Shown here: positions 1 through 7,054 of the stretch, piece by piece
Layout: the number at the start of each line of letters is the position of its first letter
Numbering within the stretch: the stretch's first letter is position 1
NCBI GenBank assembly: GCA_913044155.1
Contig: CAJWNF010000024.1
Coordinates: forward strand, 1-7,587
Direction: 5' to 3'
From: an uncultured Gammaproteobacteria bacterium
GTDB taxonomy: Bacteria; Pseudomonadota; Gammaproteobacteria; PS1; Thioglobaceae
Length of the DNA stretch: 7,587 bases
The notes under the pieces: model-generated
Told to the model about the DNA's origin: nothing
The model's input: only the letters and a program-made list of their open reading frames with translations
Database searches by the model: none
Translations under genes and position numbers: made by a program

Positions 1-1136
1 ATTTGTCTAGTAAGCGAGTTTTAATTAGACAAGATTTAAATGTACCGATAAAAGACGGCGAGGTAACCAGTGATAAACGTATTCAGGCGTCTCTTCCAAC
101 AATTGTTTATGCAATAAATGCAGGCGCAAAAGTAATTATAACTTCACACCTCGGTAGGCCAACTGCCGGCGAATATGAAGAAAAATTTTCATTAGAACCG
201 GTAGCAAATTATTTGACCAATCTATTGGGGCAAGAAGTCAAACTAGTTACCGATTGGCTTAGTGGAATTGATCTTGAAGATGGTGAGGTTGTACTTTGTG
301 AGAATGTAAGGTTTAATGAAGGCGAAAAAGAAAACGATGACGAGTTGTCAAAAAAAATGGCCGCCTTGTGTGATATTTGTGTACAAGACGCCTTTGGAAC
401 TGCGCACAGAGCCCATGCTTCAACACATGGTGTGGCAAAATATGCACCTACTGCATGTGCAGGGCCACTATTAGTGGGCGAGCTAGAAGCATTAGGAAAG
501 GCTTTAGACGACCCTGCACGACCAGTGGTTGCTGTTGTAGGCGGCTCAAAAGTTTCAACTAAATTGACCGTTCTTGAATCTCTTTCAAAGTTTGTTGACC
601 AGCTTGTGGTTGGTGGTGGTATTGCAAACACGTTTATTGCAGCTCAGGGCCATAGTGTAGGGCAGTCCTTGTGTGAGCATGATTTAATTCCAACTGCAAA
701 ATCGTTGATGGAGGATTGTGAGATTCCCGTGCCAACTGACGTGGTTTGTGGAAAAGAGTTTTCTGAGTTTGCTAATGCTGAGGTCAAAGACTCATCCAAG
801 CTTGCTGCAGATGATATGATTTTTGATATTGGACCAAATTCCGCTAACCAACTGGCTGATGTTATGCGAAGTGCCGGTACAATTGTGTGGAATGGCCCCG
901 TTGGTGTGTTTGAATTTGACCAATTTGCTGGAGGTACAGAATGTTTAGCGAATGCCATTGCAGAATCTGAAGCTTTCTCAATAGCTGGAGGTGGAGACAC
1001 CCTTGCGGCAGTTGATAAATATAATATTGAAGATAAAATTTCTTATATTTCAACCGGCGGTGGCGCCTTCTTGGAGTTTCTTGAAGGGAAGAAATTGCCA
1101 GTAGTAGAAATACTGGAAACAAGAGCAGAGGATTAA
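1..1136 (+). CDS. pgk: Phosphoglycerate kinase, 5'-truncated by the window edge
   Basis: This cytoplasmic glycolytic/gluconeogenic enzyme interconverts 1,3-bisphosphoglycerate + ADP and 3-phosphoglycerate + ATP. The reading frame is open to the left edge. The TTG at 3-5 is an internal leucine rather than a start, because the reading matches the D-L-x-x-K-R stretch that lies about 10 residues into E. coli Pgk. About 10 residues are therefore missing, and 377 of roughly 387 are visible. Numbering from that leucine, visible family signatures are the N-terminal RQDLNVP substrate loop (9-15), SHLGRP (48-53), the [10 protein letters not shown] segment, [20 protein letters not shown] at the start of the nucleotide-binding half, [14 protein letters not shown] and the C-terminal [13 protein letters not shown]. 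Both Rossmann-like lobes are intact up to the TAA at 1134-1136. Only 2 nt separate it from pyk, so the two are almost certainly co-transcribed. A gap gene often lies upstream in such clusters, but that lies outside the window. Confidence 0.97.
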   Translation, partial: LSSKRVLIRQDLNVPIKDGEVTSDKRIQASLPTIVYAINAGAKVIITSHLGRPTAGEYEEKFSLEPVANYLTNLLGQEVKLVTDWLSGIDLEDGEVVLCENVRFNEGEKENDDELSKKMAALCDICVQDAFGTAHRAHASTHGVAKYAPTACAGPLLVGELEALGKALDDPARPVVAVVGGSKVSTKLTVLESLSKFVDQLVVGGGIANTFIAAQGHSVGQSLCEHDLIPTAKSLMEDCEIPVPTDVVCGKEFSEFANAEVKDSSKLAADDMIFDIGPNSANQLADVMRSAGTIVWNGPVGVFEFDQFAGGTECLANAIAESEAFSIAGGGDTLAAVDKYNIEDKISYISTGGGAFLEFLEGKKLPVVEILETRAED

Positions 1137-1138
1137 TT

Positions 1139-2584
1139 ATGTTTAGACGTACTAAAATTCTAGCAACACTAGGTCCTGCAACAGATAAGCCGAAGGTATT
1201 AAAAGGCATATTGGATGCGGGGGTAAATGTTGTTCGAATCAATTTTTCCCACGGAACAGAAGAAGAGCATTTAAGACGTGTAGCGGCAGTGAGAAACTAT
1301 GCAAAAGAAAACAAAACATTCATCGGCATCTTAATGGACCTCCAGGGACCAAAGATTCGAATATCTGGCTTCAAAAATGAACAAGTTGAATTGGAAAATG
1401 GTTCCAAGTTCACTCTTGATGCTGATTTAGATGAAAACGAAGGTGATTTAAATGCTGTTGGTATTGCATATAAGTCATTGCCCAATGACGTCAAAACTGG
1501 AGATGTTCTGCTATTAGATGATGGAAAAATAATTCTTGAGGTAAGACGTACTGAAGGCTCAAAGATTATAACAACCGTCATTCAGGCAGGTATTTTACGT
1601 AACAATAAAGGCATCAATTTGCGTGGTGGTGGTTTAAGCGCAAAAGCTCTTACAGATAAAGACAAGAAGGACATTAAAACGGCTGCTAAAGCTGATGCGG
1701 ATTATGTTGCTTTGTCTTTTCCAGTGAGTGCGGATGATGTGAGGGAAACTAAAGAACTATTAAAAAAAGCAGGCTCAGATGCTAGTGTTGTGGCAAAAAT
1801 TGAACGCACTGAGTCACTGGCAGATGATGTTATCGAAGAGATTTTAAAGGAGTCGGCAGGAATAATGGTGGCGCGTGGTGACTTGGGTGTTGAGATTGGT
1901 GACCCGCAACTACCAGCACAACAGAAGAGACTTATTAAGAAGGCCAGGTCCGGTGACAAATTCGTGATTACTGCAACACAAATGTTAGAGTCAATGATTA
2001 ACAATCCAATCCCTACAAGGGCGGAAGTTTTTGATGTGGCAAATGCGGTACTTGATGGGACAGATGCGGTCATGCTTTCTGCGGAAACAGCTGCTGGAGA
2101 TTTTCCAATCAATGCCGTTAAAACAATGAGCGATGTTTGTCTGGAATCTGAAAAAAGCCCAACTGCAAAGATTTCCCACCATAGACTCCACGAAAGCTTT
2201 GAAAGAGTAGATGAAACGATAGCTATGACCGCAATGTATGGCGCAAACCATATTGGTGCAAAAGTTGTCGCAACATTAACTCAGACTGGAAAAACTGCAT
2301 TATGGATGTCTAGAATCAGTTCAAATATTTCAATTTTTGCGATGTCTGATAATGAAAAAACACTACAAAAGGTAACCTTGTATAGAGGTGTATACCCTTG
2401 CTTTGTGGAAAAAACAAGCACAGATGATTGGAATGACGTTAATAGCCATGTAATAGAAAATCTTCAAAAAAAATCAGTTGTAAAAAATGGAGATCTAGTA
2501 ATACTAACGAAAGGAATGCACAAAGATAAAGCAGGCGGAACAAACATGTTGAAAATCCTTCGTGTTGGCGATGGAAATTATTAA
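1139..2584 (+). CDS. pyk: Pyruvate kinase (PykA-like, predicted K+-independent)
   Basis: Pyruvate kinase transfers phosphate from phosphoenolpyruvate to ADP, giving pyruvate and ATP, in the cytoplasm. The 481 residues match the usual bacterial length. The N-terminal RRTKILATLGPAT and the RINFSHGT segment (33-40) open the TIM barrel. The B domain spans about 70-168 and contains LLLDDGKI. Catalytic residues visible are K220 and E222 in VAKIER, D248 in ARGDLGVEI, and the TQMLESM helix (280-286). The C-terminal allosteric domain is present. Sequence similarity by recall is closer to E. coli PykA than to PykF. At the site that decides monovalent-cation use, the protein has L68-Q69-G-P-K72 with I75. 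Lysine here, in place of the glutamate of rabbit muscle enzyme, is typical of K+-independent enzymes. The ATG at 1139 follows an AGAGGA Shine-Dalgarno at 1127-1132, which lies inside the end of pgk, with 6 nt spacing. Confidence 0.97.
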   Translation: MFRRTKILATLGPATDKPKVLKGILDAGVNVVRINFSHGTEEEHLRRVAAVRNYAKENKTFIGILMDLQGPKIRISGFKNEQVELENGSKFTLDADLDENEGDLNAVGIAYKSLPNDVKTGDVLLLDDGKIILEVRRTEGSKIITTVIQAGILRNNKGINLRGGGLSAKALTDKDKKDIKTAAKADADYVALSFPVSADDVRETKELLKKAGSDASVVAKIERTESLADDVIEEILKESAGIMVARGDLGVEIGDPQLPAQQKRLIKKARSGDKFVITATQMLESMINNPIPTRAEVFDVANAVLDGTDAVMLSAETAAGDFPINAVKTMSDVCLESEKSPTAKISHHRLHESFERVDETIAMTAMYGANHIGAKVVATLTQTGKTALWMSRISSNISIFAMSDNEKTLQKVTLYRGVYPCFVEKTSTDDWNDVNSHVIENLQKKSVVKNGDLVILTKGMHKDKAGGTNMLKILRVGDGNY

Positions 2585-2613
2585 ACAAAATAGTAAAAAT
2601 ATAAAGGTGAAAA

Positions 2614-3678
2614 ATGATGATTAAAAAACAAGAAGAATTGAGAGAAACAGCTAATCTTATAGCGGCAAAAGGAAAGGGGTTACTGGCAGTTGATGAGTCG
2701 ACACCGACAATTGGTAAACGCCTTGCTGGTATCAACATTGAAAACACAGAAGAGAATAGGCAGGCTTATCGGGGCATGATTTTTACCGCGAAAGGGCTTG
2801 GTGATTTCATAAGTGGCGCTATTCTTTTTGAAGAGACTCTGTATCAAAATCATGCAGATGGTGAGTCAATGGTTGCAAAAATTGATAAGTTAGGAATCAT
2901 CCCCGGTATTAAAGTTGATAAAGGTTTGCGCCCACTTGCAGGCGGACATGAGGTTGAAACTTTTTGTCAAGGTTTAGAGGGTCTGGCAGAGCGCACCGCT
3001 GAATATTATGAGCGCGGTGCACGTTTTGCAAAATGGCGTGCGGTACTCCAAATAACCGCTGATGGATGCCCTACTGATCTTGCAATTAAAGAGAATGCTT
3101 GGGGTTTAGCTCGTTATGCTAGAATTTGTCAAGAATCTGGTCTCGTGCCAATTGTAGAGCCTGAAATTCTCATGGATGGCGACCATACTATTGAACGCAC
3201 AGCAGAAGCACAGGAGAGAGTACTAACGGAAGTATACAAGGCATGCGCAGAAAACGGTGTTTTCTTGGAAGGTAGTCTATTAAAGCCTTCGATGACTGTT
3301 TCAGGTGCTGATAATACTAACCAAGCCAGCTCAGAAGAAGTTGCTAAGATAACAGTCCGTACAATGGAGCGCTGTGTACCTGCGGCTGTTCCAGGCATCA
3401 TGTTTCTTTCCGGCGGGCTGACAGAAGAAGATGCGTCAGTTTATCTTAATACAATGAACAGTATTGAACGAAAAAGTACTAGGAGTTTAGCATTTTCTTA
3501 TGGAAGAGCATTGCAGCAATCTTGTTTACAGGCCTGGCAGGGCCATGACATTGAGGCAGGTCAAAAAGCCTTGTTGGCAAGAGCACAAGCAAATTCGGAA
3601 GCTTGTACAGGAGATTATGTTGCTGGTTCTCAGCCTTCCTCACAAGAGAGTTTGTTTGAGGCTGGTTACAAATACTAA
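2614..3678 (+). CDS. fba: Class I (Schiff-base) fructose-bisphosphate aldolase
   Basis: This enzyme cleaves or condenses fructose 1,6-bisphosphate with dihydroxyacetone phosphate + glyceraldehyde 3-phosphate. In Calvin-cycle organisms it can also make sedoheptulose bisphosphate. At 354 residues it is the animal/plant-type class I aldolase, not the zinc-dependent class II or the DhnA/FbaB type. Visible active-site residues correspond to rabbit aldolase: D27 in LLAVDES (Asp33), K100 in IKVDKG (Lys107), K140 in AKWRAVL (Lys146), E182 and E184 in VEPEIL (Glu187/189), and the Schiff-base K224 in LEGSLLKPS (Lys229). The chain ends in tyrosine (GYKY), as in rabbit aldolase, where the terminal Tyr363 aids catalysis. 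Two adjacent ATGs (2614 and 2617) follow AAGGTGA at 2604-2610, and either could be the start. It lies 29 nt after pyk and ends in tandem TAA TAA stops (3676-3681), followed by the terminator. It is probably the last gene of the glycolytic transcript. Confidence 0.96.
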   Translation: MMIKKQEELRETANLIAAKGKGLLAVDESTPTIGKRLAGINIENTEENRQAYRGMIFTAKGLGDFISGAILFEETLYQNHADGESMVAKIDKLGIIPGIKVDKGLRPLAGGHEVETFCQGLEGLAERTAEYYERGARFAKWRAVLQITADGCPTDLAIKENAWGLARYARICQESGLVPIVEPEILMDGDHTIERTAEAQERVLTEVYKACAENGVFLEGSLLKPSMTVSGADNTNQASSEEVAKITVRTMERCVPAAVPGIMFLSGGLTEEDASVYLNTMNSIERKSTRSLAFSYGRALQQSCLQAWQGHDIEAGQKALLARAQANSEACTGDYVAGSQPSSQESLFEAGYKY

Positions 3679-3734
3679 TAAAGCCTACACTTTATGTAAG
3701 ATGGACGGAAAAATCTAGCCCGTAAATTCTAGCG

Positions 3735-3740
3735 TATAAT
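3735..3740 (+). promoter_or_regulatory. Candidate -10 box for the mnmG transcript
   Basis: TATAAT matches the sigma-70 -10 consensus exactly and sits in the only sizeable gene-free gap, just after the glycolytic cluster. I see no good -35 box at 15-19 bp spacing and no extended -10 TG, so strength is uncertain. Initiation about 7 nt downstream (near 3747) would fall inside the left arm of the terminator hairpin and give mnmG a leader of about 41 nt. This is an inference from position and consensus only. In DNA this AT-rich, a perfect TATAAT also arises by chance every kilobase or so. Confidence 0.5.
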
Positions 3741-3741
3741 T

Positions 3742-3767
3742 AAGAGCCCGCTTATTGCGGGCTTTTT
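3742..3767 (+). terminator. Rho-independent terminator after fba
   Basis: AGCCCGC (3745-3751), a 5-nt TTATT loop (3752-3756) and GCGGGCT (3757-3763) form a perfect 7-bp GC-rich stem. Flanking A/T and G-T pairs can extend it to about 10 bp (3742-3766). A run of five T follows directly (3763-3767). It lies about 63 nt after the fba stop and 20 nt before the mnmG start, so it should end the pgk-pyk-fba transcript. The minus-strand reading has no comparable T run, so it looks unidirectional. Confidence 0.9.
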
Positions 3768-3787
3768 ATGGGCTGAATGAAAGAAAA

Positions 3788-5659
3788 ATGAAACAAAGTA
3801 AATACTTTCCTGTTATTGTTGTTGGCGGGGGCCATGCCGGTACTGAGGCGGCATTAGCTTCAGCACGAATGGGTGTCGATACTTTACTAATAACGCATAG
3901 TATTGAAACTTTAGGCCAGATGAGTTGTAATCCCGCTATTGGCGGTATAGGCAAGGGCCACCTTGTTAAAGAAATAGATGCAATGGGTGGCGTGATGGCA
4001 AAAGCCATCGATAAAGCAGGTATACAATTTAGAACACTCAACGCCTCTAAAGGTCCTGCAGTGAGAGCTACTAGAGCTCAAGCCGATAGAGCAATCTATA
4101 AGGCTGCAATTAGACATACTCTCGAAAACCAGGAAAATTTAACCCTTTTCCAACAAGCGGTTGATGACTTGATTATTGAGAATGATCAAGTTAAAGGCGT
4201 TATCACTCAGATGGGTCTTGATTTTTTTGCCGATAACGTGATCCTCACTTCTGGTACTTTTCTTGGTGGTGTCATACATATAGGAATGAAAAATTTTCAG
4301 GGTGGCCGTCTAGGCGATGCCCCAGCAAACCATTTAGCAGAAAAATTACGTTCATATGATTTGGGGGTAGGCAGATTAAAGACTGGGACGCCACCGCGTT
4401 TGGACGGTAGAACAATTAATTTCGATGTTTTACAGAAGCAATCTGGAGATACACCCTTGCCAAGCTTTTCATTTATGGGAAATTTGAACGATCATCCACA
4501 GCAAATTCCATGCTTCATCACCCATACCAATACCAAAACACATGAACATATTCTCGATGGTTTAAAGGACTCTCCAATCTTTAGTGGCATTATTGAAGGT
4601 GTAGGTCCACGCTATTGTCCATCAATAGAAGACAAAGTGGTGCGATTTTCTCAACGTGATTCACACCAAATATTTGTCGAGCCAGAAGGGTTAACCACTC
4701 ATGAGGTCTATCCAAATGGCATCTCAACTTCTTTGCCTTACGAAATTCAAGAGGACCTGGTTCATTCAATTAAGGGATTTGAGAATGCAAAAATTGTGCG
4801 CCCAGGCTATGCTATCGAGTATGATTTCTTCGATCCTCGTGGTCTAAAGCAAACGTTGGAGGTTAAAAAAATCTCTGGTCTTTATTTTGCAGGACAAATC
4901 AATGGTACAACCGGCTACGAAGAGGCGGCCGCGCAAGGTCTACTTGCCGGAATCAATGCAGCTTTAAAAGTACAAGATAAAAGCTCTTGGTATCCAAAAC
5001 GTGACGAATCTTATATTGGAGTTATGGTGGATGATTTGACTACCAAGGGCGCAAGTGAGCCATACCGTATGTTTACTTCACGTGCTGAATATCGTTTATT
5101 GCTTCGTGAGGATAATGCTGATGAACGTTTAACACCAAAGGCAAGAGAGTTGGGCTTGGTTGACGATGAAAGATGGCATTCATTTATAGGTAAATACGAA
5201 CAAGTAGATACTGAAAAGAAACGCTTGAAATCTTTTTGGATCCAGGCTAGTGACAGTCAAGCTGAAAGTGTTTTGGGTATAAAACTTAACCATGAATATA
5301 GCTTAGAAGCTTTACTCAAAAGACCTAACATTAACTACAAGAATCTCAGTCAAATTGAAAAAGCAAAGCCGTTTCTAGAAGATCCCATAATTATTGAGCA
5401 AGTTGAAAATCAAATTAAATACGAGGGCTATATTAAGCGTCAGCTAGAAGAGATAGAGAAGTACCGCAAAAATGAGAATACCGCTTTATCTGCTGAGATA
5501 GATTACAATACGATAAAGGCGCTCTCAAGTGAAGTTAGACAAAAATTGAATGATATAAAGCCTGAAACAATAGGCCAAGCGAGTAGAATTCAGGGTGTAA
5601 CTCCGGCATCTGTTTCCATACTTTTAGTATATTTAAAAACCTATAAAGCTTCCTCGTGA
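3788..5659 (+). CDS. mnmG: tRNA uridine-5-carboxymethylaminomethyl modification enzyme MnmG (GidA)
   Basis: MnmG works with the GTPase MnmE to install carboxymethylaminomethyl (or aminomethyl) groups on the wobble U34 of certain tRNAs, using FAD, NADH and methylene-tetrahydrofolate. The start chosen is ATG 3788, giving 623 residues (E. coli about 629). The frame extends upstream to a TTG at 3755, but that codon lies in the terminator loop and is rejected. With the ATG start, the two conserved cysteines fall at C47 ([13 protein letters not shown]) and C277 ([10 protein letters not shown]), the same numbers as I recall for the E. coli enzyme, which supports this start. Other marks are the FAD-binding [11 protein letters not shown] near residues 11-21, [23 protein letters not shown], and the second family signature [17 protein letters not shown] from about 368. 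The helical C-terminal half, which contacts MnmE and tRNA, is complete. The Shine-Dalgarno is weak (GAAAG). Its TGA overlaps the rsmG GTG. Confidence 0.97.
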   Translation: MKQSKYFPVIVVGGGHAGTEAALASARMGVDTLLITHSIETLGQMSCNPAIGGIGKGHLVKEIDAMGGVMAKAIDKAGIQFRTLNASKGPAVRATRAQADRAIYKAAIRHTLENQENLTLFQQAVDDLIIENDQVKGVITQMGLDFFADNVILTSGTFLGGVIHIGMKNFQGGRLGDAPANHLAEKLRSYDLGVGRLKTGTPPRLDGRTINFDVLQKQSGDTPLPSFSFMGNLNDHPQQIPCFITHTNTKTHEHILDGLKDSPIFSGIIEGVGPRYCPSIEDKVVRFSQRDSHQIFVEPEGLTTHEVYPNGISTSLPYEIQEDLVHSIKGFENAKIVRPGYAIEYDFFDPRGLKQTLEVKKISGLYFAGQINGTTGYEEAAAQGLLAGINAALKVQDKSSWYPKRDESYIGVMVDDLTTKGASEPYRMFTSRAEYRLLLREDNADERLTPKARELGLVDDERWHSFIGKYEQVDTEKKRLKSFWIQASDSQAESVLGIKLNHEYSLEALLKRPNINYKNLSQIEKAKPFLEDPIIIEQVENQIKYEGYIKRQLEEIEKYRKNENTALSAEIDYNTIKALSSEVRQKLNDIKPETIGQASRIQGVTPASVSILLVYLKTYKASS

Positions 5660-6267
5660 TTAAAGAGCAACAGGTGCTCTGTGATGGTGCTGAGTTAATG
5701 CAAATTAGTCTTTCCGCTAAGCAGATAAGTCGTCTACTAAGCTACCTATCTCTTATTTTAAAATGGAATAGGACATATAATCTAAGCGCAATTCGTGATC
5801 CGATAGAATCTGTAAAAAAGCATTTGCTCGACAGTCTCTCTATAATCCCTTATCTAAAACCAGGTCGATTACTTGATGTTGGCTCTGGCGCAGGTCTGCC
5901 GGGTATTGTTATCTCGATTATGTTGCCCGAAATTGAAGTGAGTGTCCTAGACAGTGTTGGAAAGAAGTGCCGGTTTATGCAAGTCGTAAAAACCGAGTTA
6001 GAACTTGAAGACTTGAAGATTATTAATAGCAGAGTAGAATCTTTTGAAAGAAATAAGTATTACAATCAAATTACATCACGTGCCTTTGCAGGAGTAAATA
6101 AAACAATTCAACTAACCGAGCATTTACTTGCAGATAATGGTATATATTTGTTAATGAAAGGAGACTATATTAAGGAAAAAAATATTGAAAAACTTAATGC
6201 AATTATTCATCCATTAAGTGTGCCATTTATTGCCGAGAAGCGTTCAGTTTTAGAAATTAAGATATAA
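5656..6267 (+). CDS. rsmG: 16S rRNA (guanine527-N7)-methyltransferase RsmG (GidB)
   Basis: RsmG methylates N7 of G527 in the 530 loop of 16S rRNA using S-adenosylmethionine. Loss of this activity is known to give low-level streptomycin resistance in several bacteria. The 203 residues compare with 207 in E. coli. Visible marks are [14 protein letters not shown] (36-49), HLLDSL (56-61), the SAM-binding [13 protein letters not shown] (72-84), the [10 protein letters not shown] segment (98-107) and the family-typical SRAFA (141-145). The start is GTG 5656, which overlaps the mnmG stop as GTGA and implies translational coupling. Starting there makes the N-terminus about 3 residues longer than in E. 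coli. The first in-frame ATG (5698) would make it about 11 residues shorter, so GTG is preferred. No strong Shine-Dalgarno precedes either. The mnmG-rsmG pair is conserved across many bacteria. Confidence 0.95.
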   Translation: MIKEQQVLCDGAELMQISLSAKQISRLLSYLSLILKWNRTYNLSAIRDPIESVKKHLLDSLSIIPYLKPGRLLDVGSGAGLPGIVISIMLPEIEVSVLDSVGKKCRFMQVVKTELELEDLKIINSRVESFERNKYYNQITSRAFAGVNKTIQLTEHLLADNGIYLLMKGDYIKEKNIEKLNAIIHPLSVPFIAEKRSVLEIKI

Positions 6268-6268
6268 T
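6263..6268 (+). promoter_or_regulatory. Possible -10 box for a leaderless ycfH transcript
   Basis: A perfect TATAAT spans the rsmG stop codon and ends 6 nt before the ATG of the next gene. Initiation at the standard distance would fall on or next to the A of that ATG (6275). The gene has no visible Shine-Dalgarno, which would fit a leaderless message. There is no convincing -35 element or extended -10, and part of the hexamer is the required TAA stop, so chance occurrence is quite possible. Confidence 0.25.
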
Positions 6269-6274
6269 TTCTCT

Positions 6275-7045
6275 ATGCAAATTGTTGACTCCCATTGCCA
6301 TATTGATCGTGTTGATTTAGAAGTATTTGGCGGTAGTGTCGAATCTATGCTGTCCCATGCAAAAGAATTATCGGTTAATCAATTCTTATGTGTTTGTATT
6401 GACTTGGAACATTTTGATCAGGTCCACAATCTAGCACTACAACATTCAAATATTTATGCATCTGTTGGAGTTCATCCTACAGAGATTATCAGTAAAGAGC
6501 CTAGCGTTGAAAAACTCTTAGAATTATCTTCAAGTGATAGAGTGATAGCAATCGGCGAAACAGGGCTAGACTACTTTCGCGTAAAAAAAGATGAAGCAGA
6601 TTGGCAGAGAGATCGATTTCGCTGCCATATTAGAGCTTCAAATAAGTCAGAGAAACCACTCATCATTCATATGAGAGAATCCAAAGAGGACATTATTGAT
6701 ATTTTGCAAAAAGAGAACGCACAATCAGGTGTTATGCACTGCTTTGCTGAGGATTGGGAGACAGCAAAGGCGGCGCTAGATTTAGGCTTTTATATTTCTT
6801 TCTCTGGTATTTTGACTTTTAACAATGCGAATGATTTGCGTGAAATCGCAAAAAAGGTTCCTGCTGATAGACTTTTAGTGGAAACGGACTCACCATATCT
6901 AACTCCGGCGCCATATCGTGGCAAACCCAATAGTCCAGCCTATACTTATTATGTTGCAGAGAAACTGGCTGAGGTTCGTAATACTTCGATTGATGAAATT
7001 GCAGAAGTAACTACAACAAACTTTAAGAACTTATTTTTCTCATAA
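6275..7045 (+). CDS. ycfH: TatD-family metal-dependent hydrolase, YcfH type
   Basis: This is a TIM-barrel amidohydrolase-fold protein of the TatD/YcfH family, whose members are divalent-metal-dependent nucleases. E. coli TatD has 3'-5' exonuclease activity on DNA and RNA, but the substrate of YcfH-type proteins is poorly established. The full set of metal ligands is visible in 256 residues: H7 and H9 in DSHCHID, E95 in GETGLDY, H132 in IIHMRES, H155 in MHCF, and D205 in ETDSPYL. The phrases DSHCH, LGFYISFSGI and the following TFxNA match E. coli YcfH better than E. coli TatD itself. No signal peptide or membrane segment is seen, so the protein is cytoplasmic. It begins 7 nt after the rsmG stop with no recognisable Shine-Dalgarno (TTTCTCT precedes the ATG). 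It is therefore either translated by reinitiation from rsmG or from a leaderless transcript. rluC follows after 9 nt. Confidence 0.93.
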   Translation: MQIVDSHCHIDRVDLEVFGGSVESMLSHAKELSVNQFLCVCIDLEHFDQVHNLALQHSNIYASVGVHPTEIISKEPSVEKLLELSSSDRVIAIGETGLDYFRVKKDEADWQRDRFRCHIRASNKSEKPLIIHMRESKEDIIDILQKENAQSGVMHCFAEDWETAKAALDLGFYISFSGILTFNNANDLREIAKKVPADRLLVETDSPYLTPAPYRGKPNSPAYTYYVAEKLAEVRNTSIDEIAEVTTTNFKNLFFS

Positions 7046-7054
7046 AAAGTGACT

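Noticed and set aside
3..5. TTG at the left edge as the start of pgk
   Set aside because: It aligns with an internal leucine of Pgk about 10 residues from the normal N-terminus. The gene simply enters from outside the window.
209..2251. Several open frames of 86-140 codons on the minus strand under pgk and pyk
   Set aside because: They are antisense to strongly conserved genes, show no recognisable domains and are rich in Ser/Pro/Thr as expected for shadow translations.
2464..2476. A AAA AAA slippery heptamer near the end of pyk as a programmed -1 frameshift site
   Set aside because: The same motif occurs again in pyk (near 1762) and in pgk (near 350), as expected in lysine-coding A-rich DNA. 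No stimulatory structure is apparent, and the zero frame gives a full-length protein.
2600..2605. TATAAA upstream of fba as a promoter
   Set aside because: It overlaps the fba Shine-Dalgarno region, has no -35 partner, and such hexamers are frequent here. Co-transcription with pyk explains expression.
3686..3698. TACA/TGTA inverted repeat after fba as a second terminator or operator
   Set aside because: The stem is only 4 bp with mismatched flanks and no T run, so it is too weak to support.
3500..3718. A 72-codon + strand frame overlapping the end of fba and running into the gap
   Set aside because: It is an alternative frame of fba with no recognisable motif and no Shine-Dalgarno. It ends just before the promoter/terminator region.
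3755..3787. An 11-codon N-terminal extension of MnmG from TTG 3755
   Set aside because: The TTG is in the terminator loop and the stretch reads through the hairpin. The ATG at 3788 restores the E. coli numbering of both conserved cysteines.
3679..3787. Origin-like features next to mnmG-rsmG
   Set aside because: These genes often lie near oriC, but I saw no DnaA-box cluster or AT-rich unwinding array in the gap, and parAB and dnaA are not present in the window.
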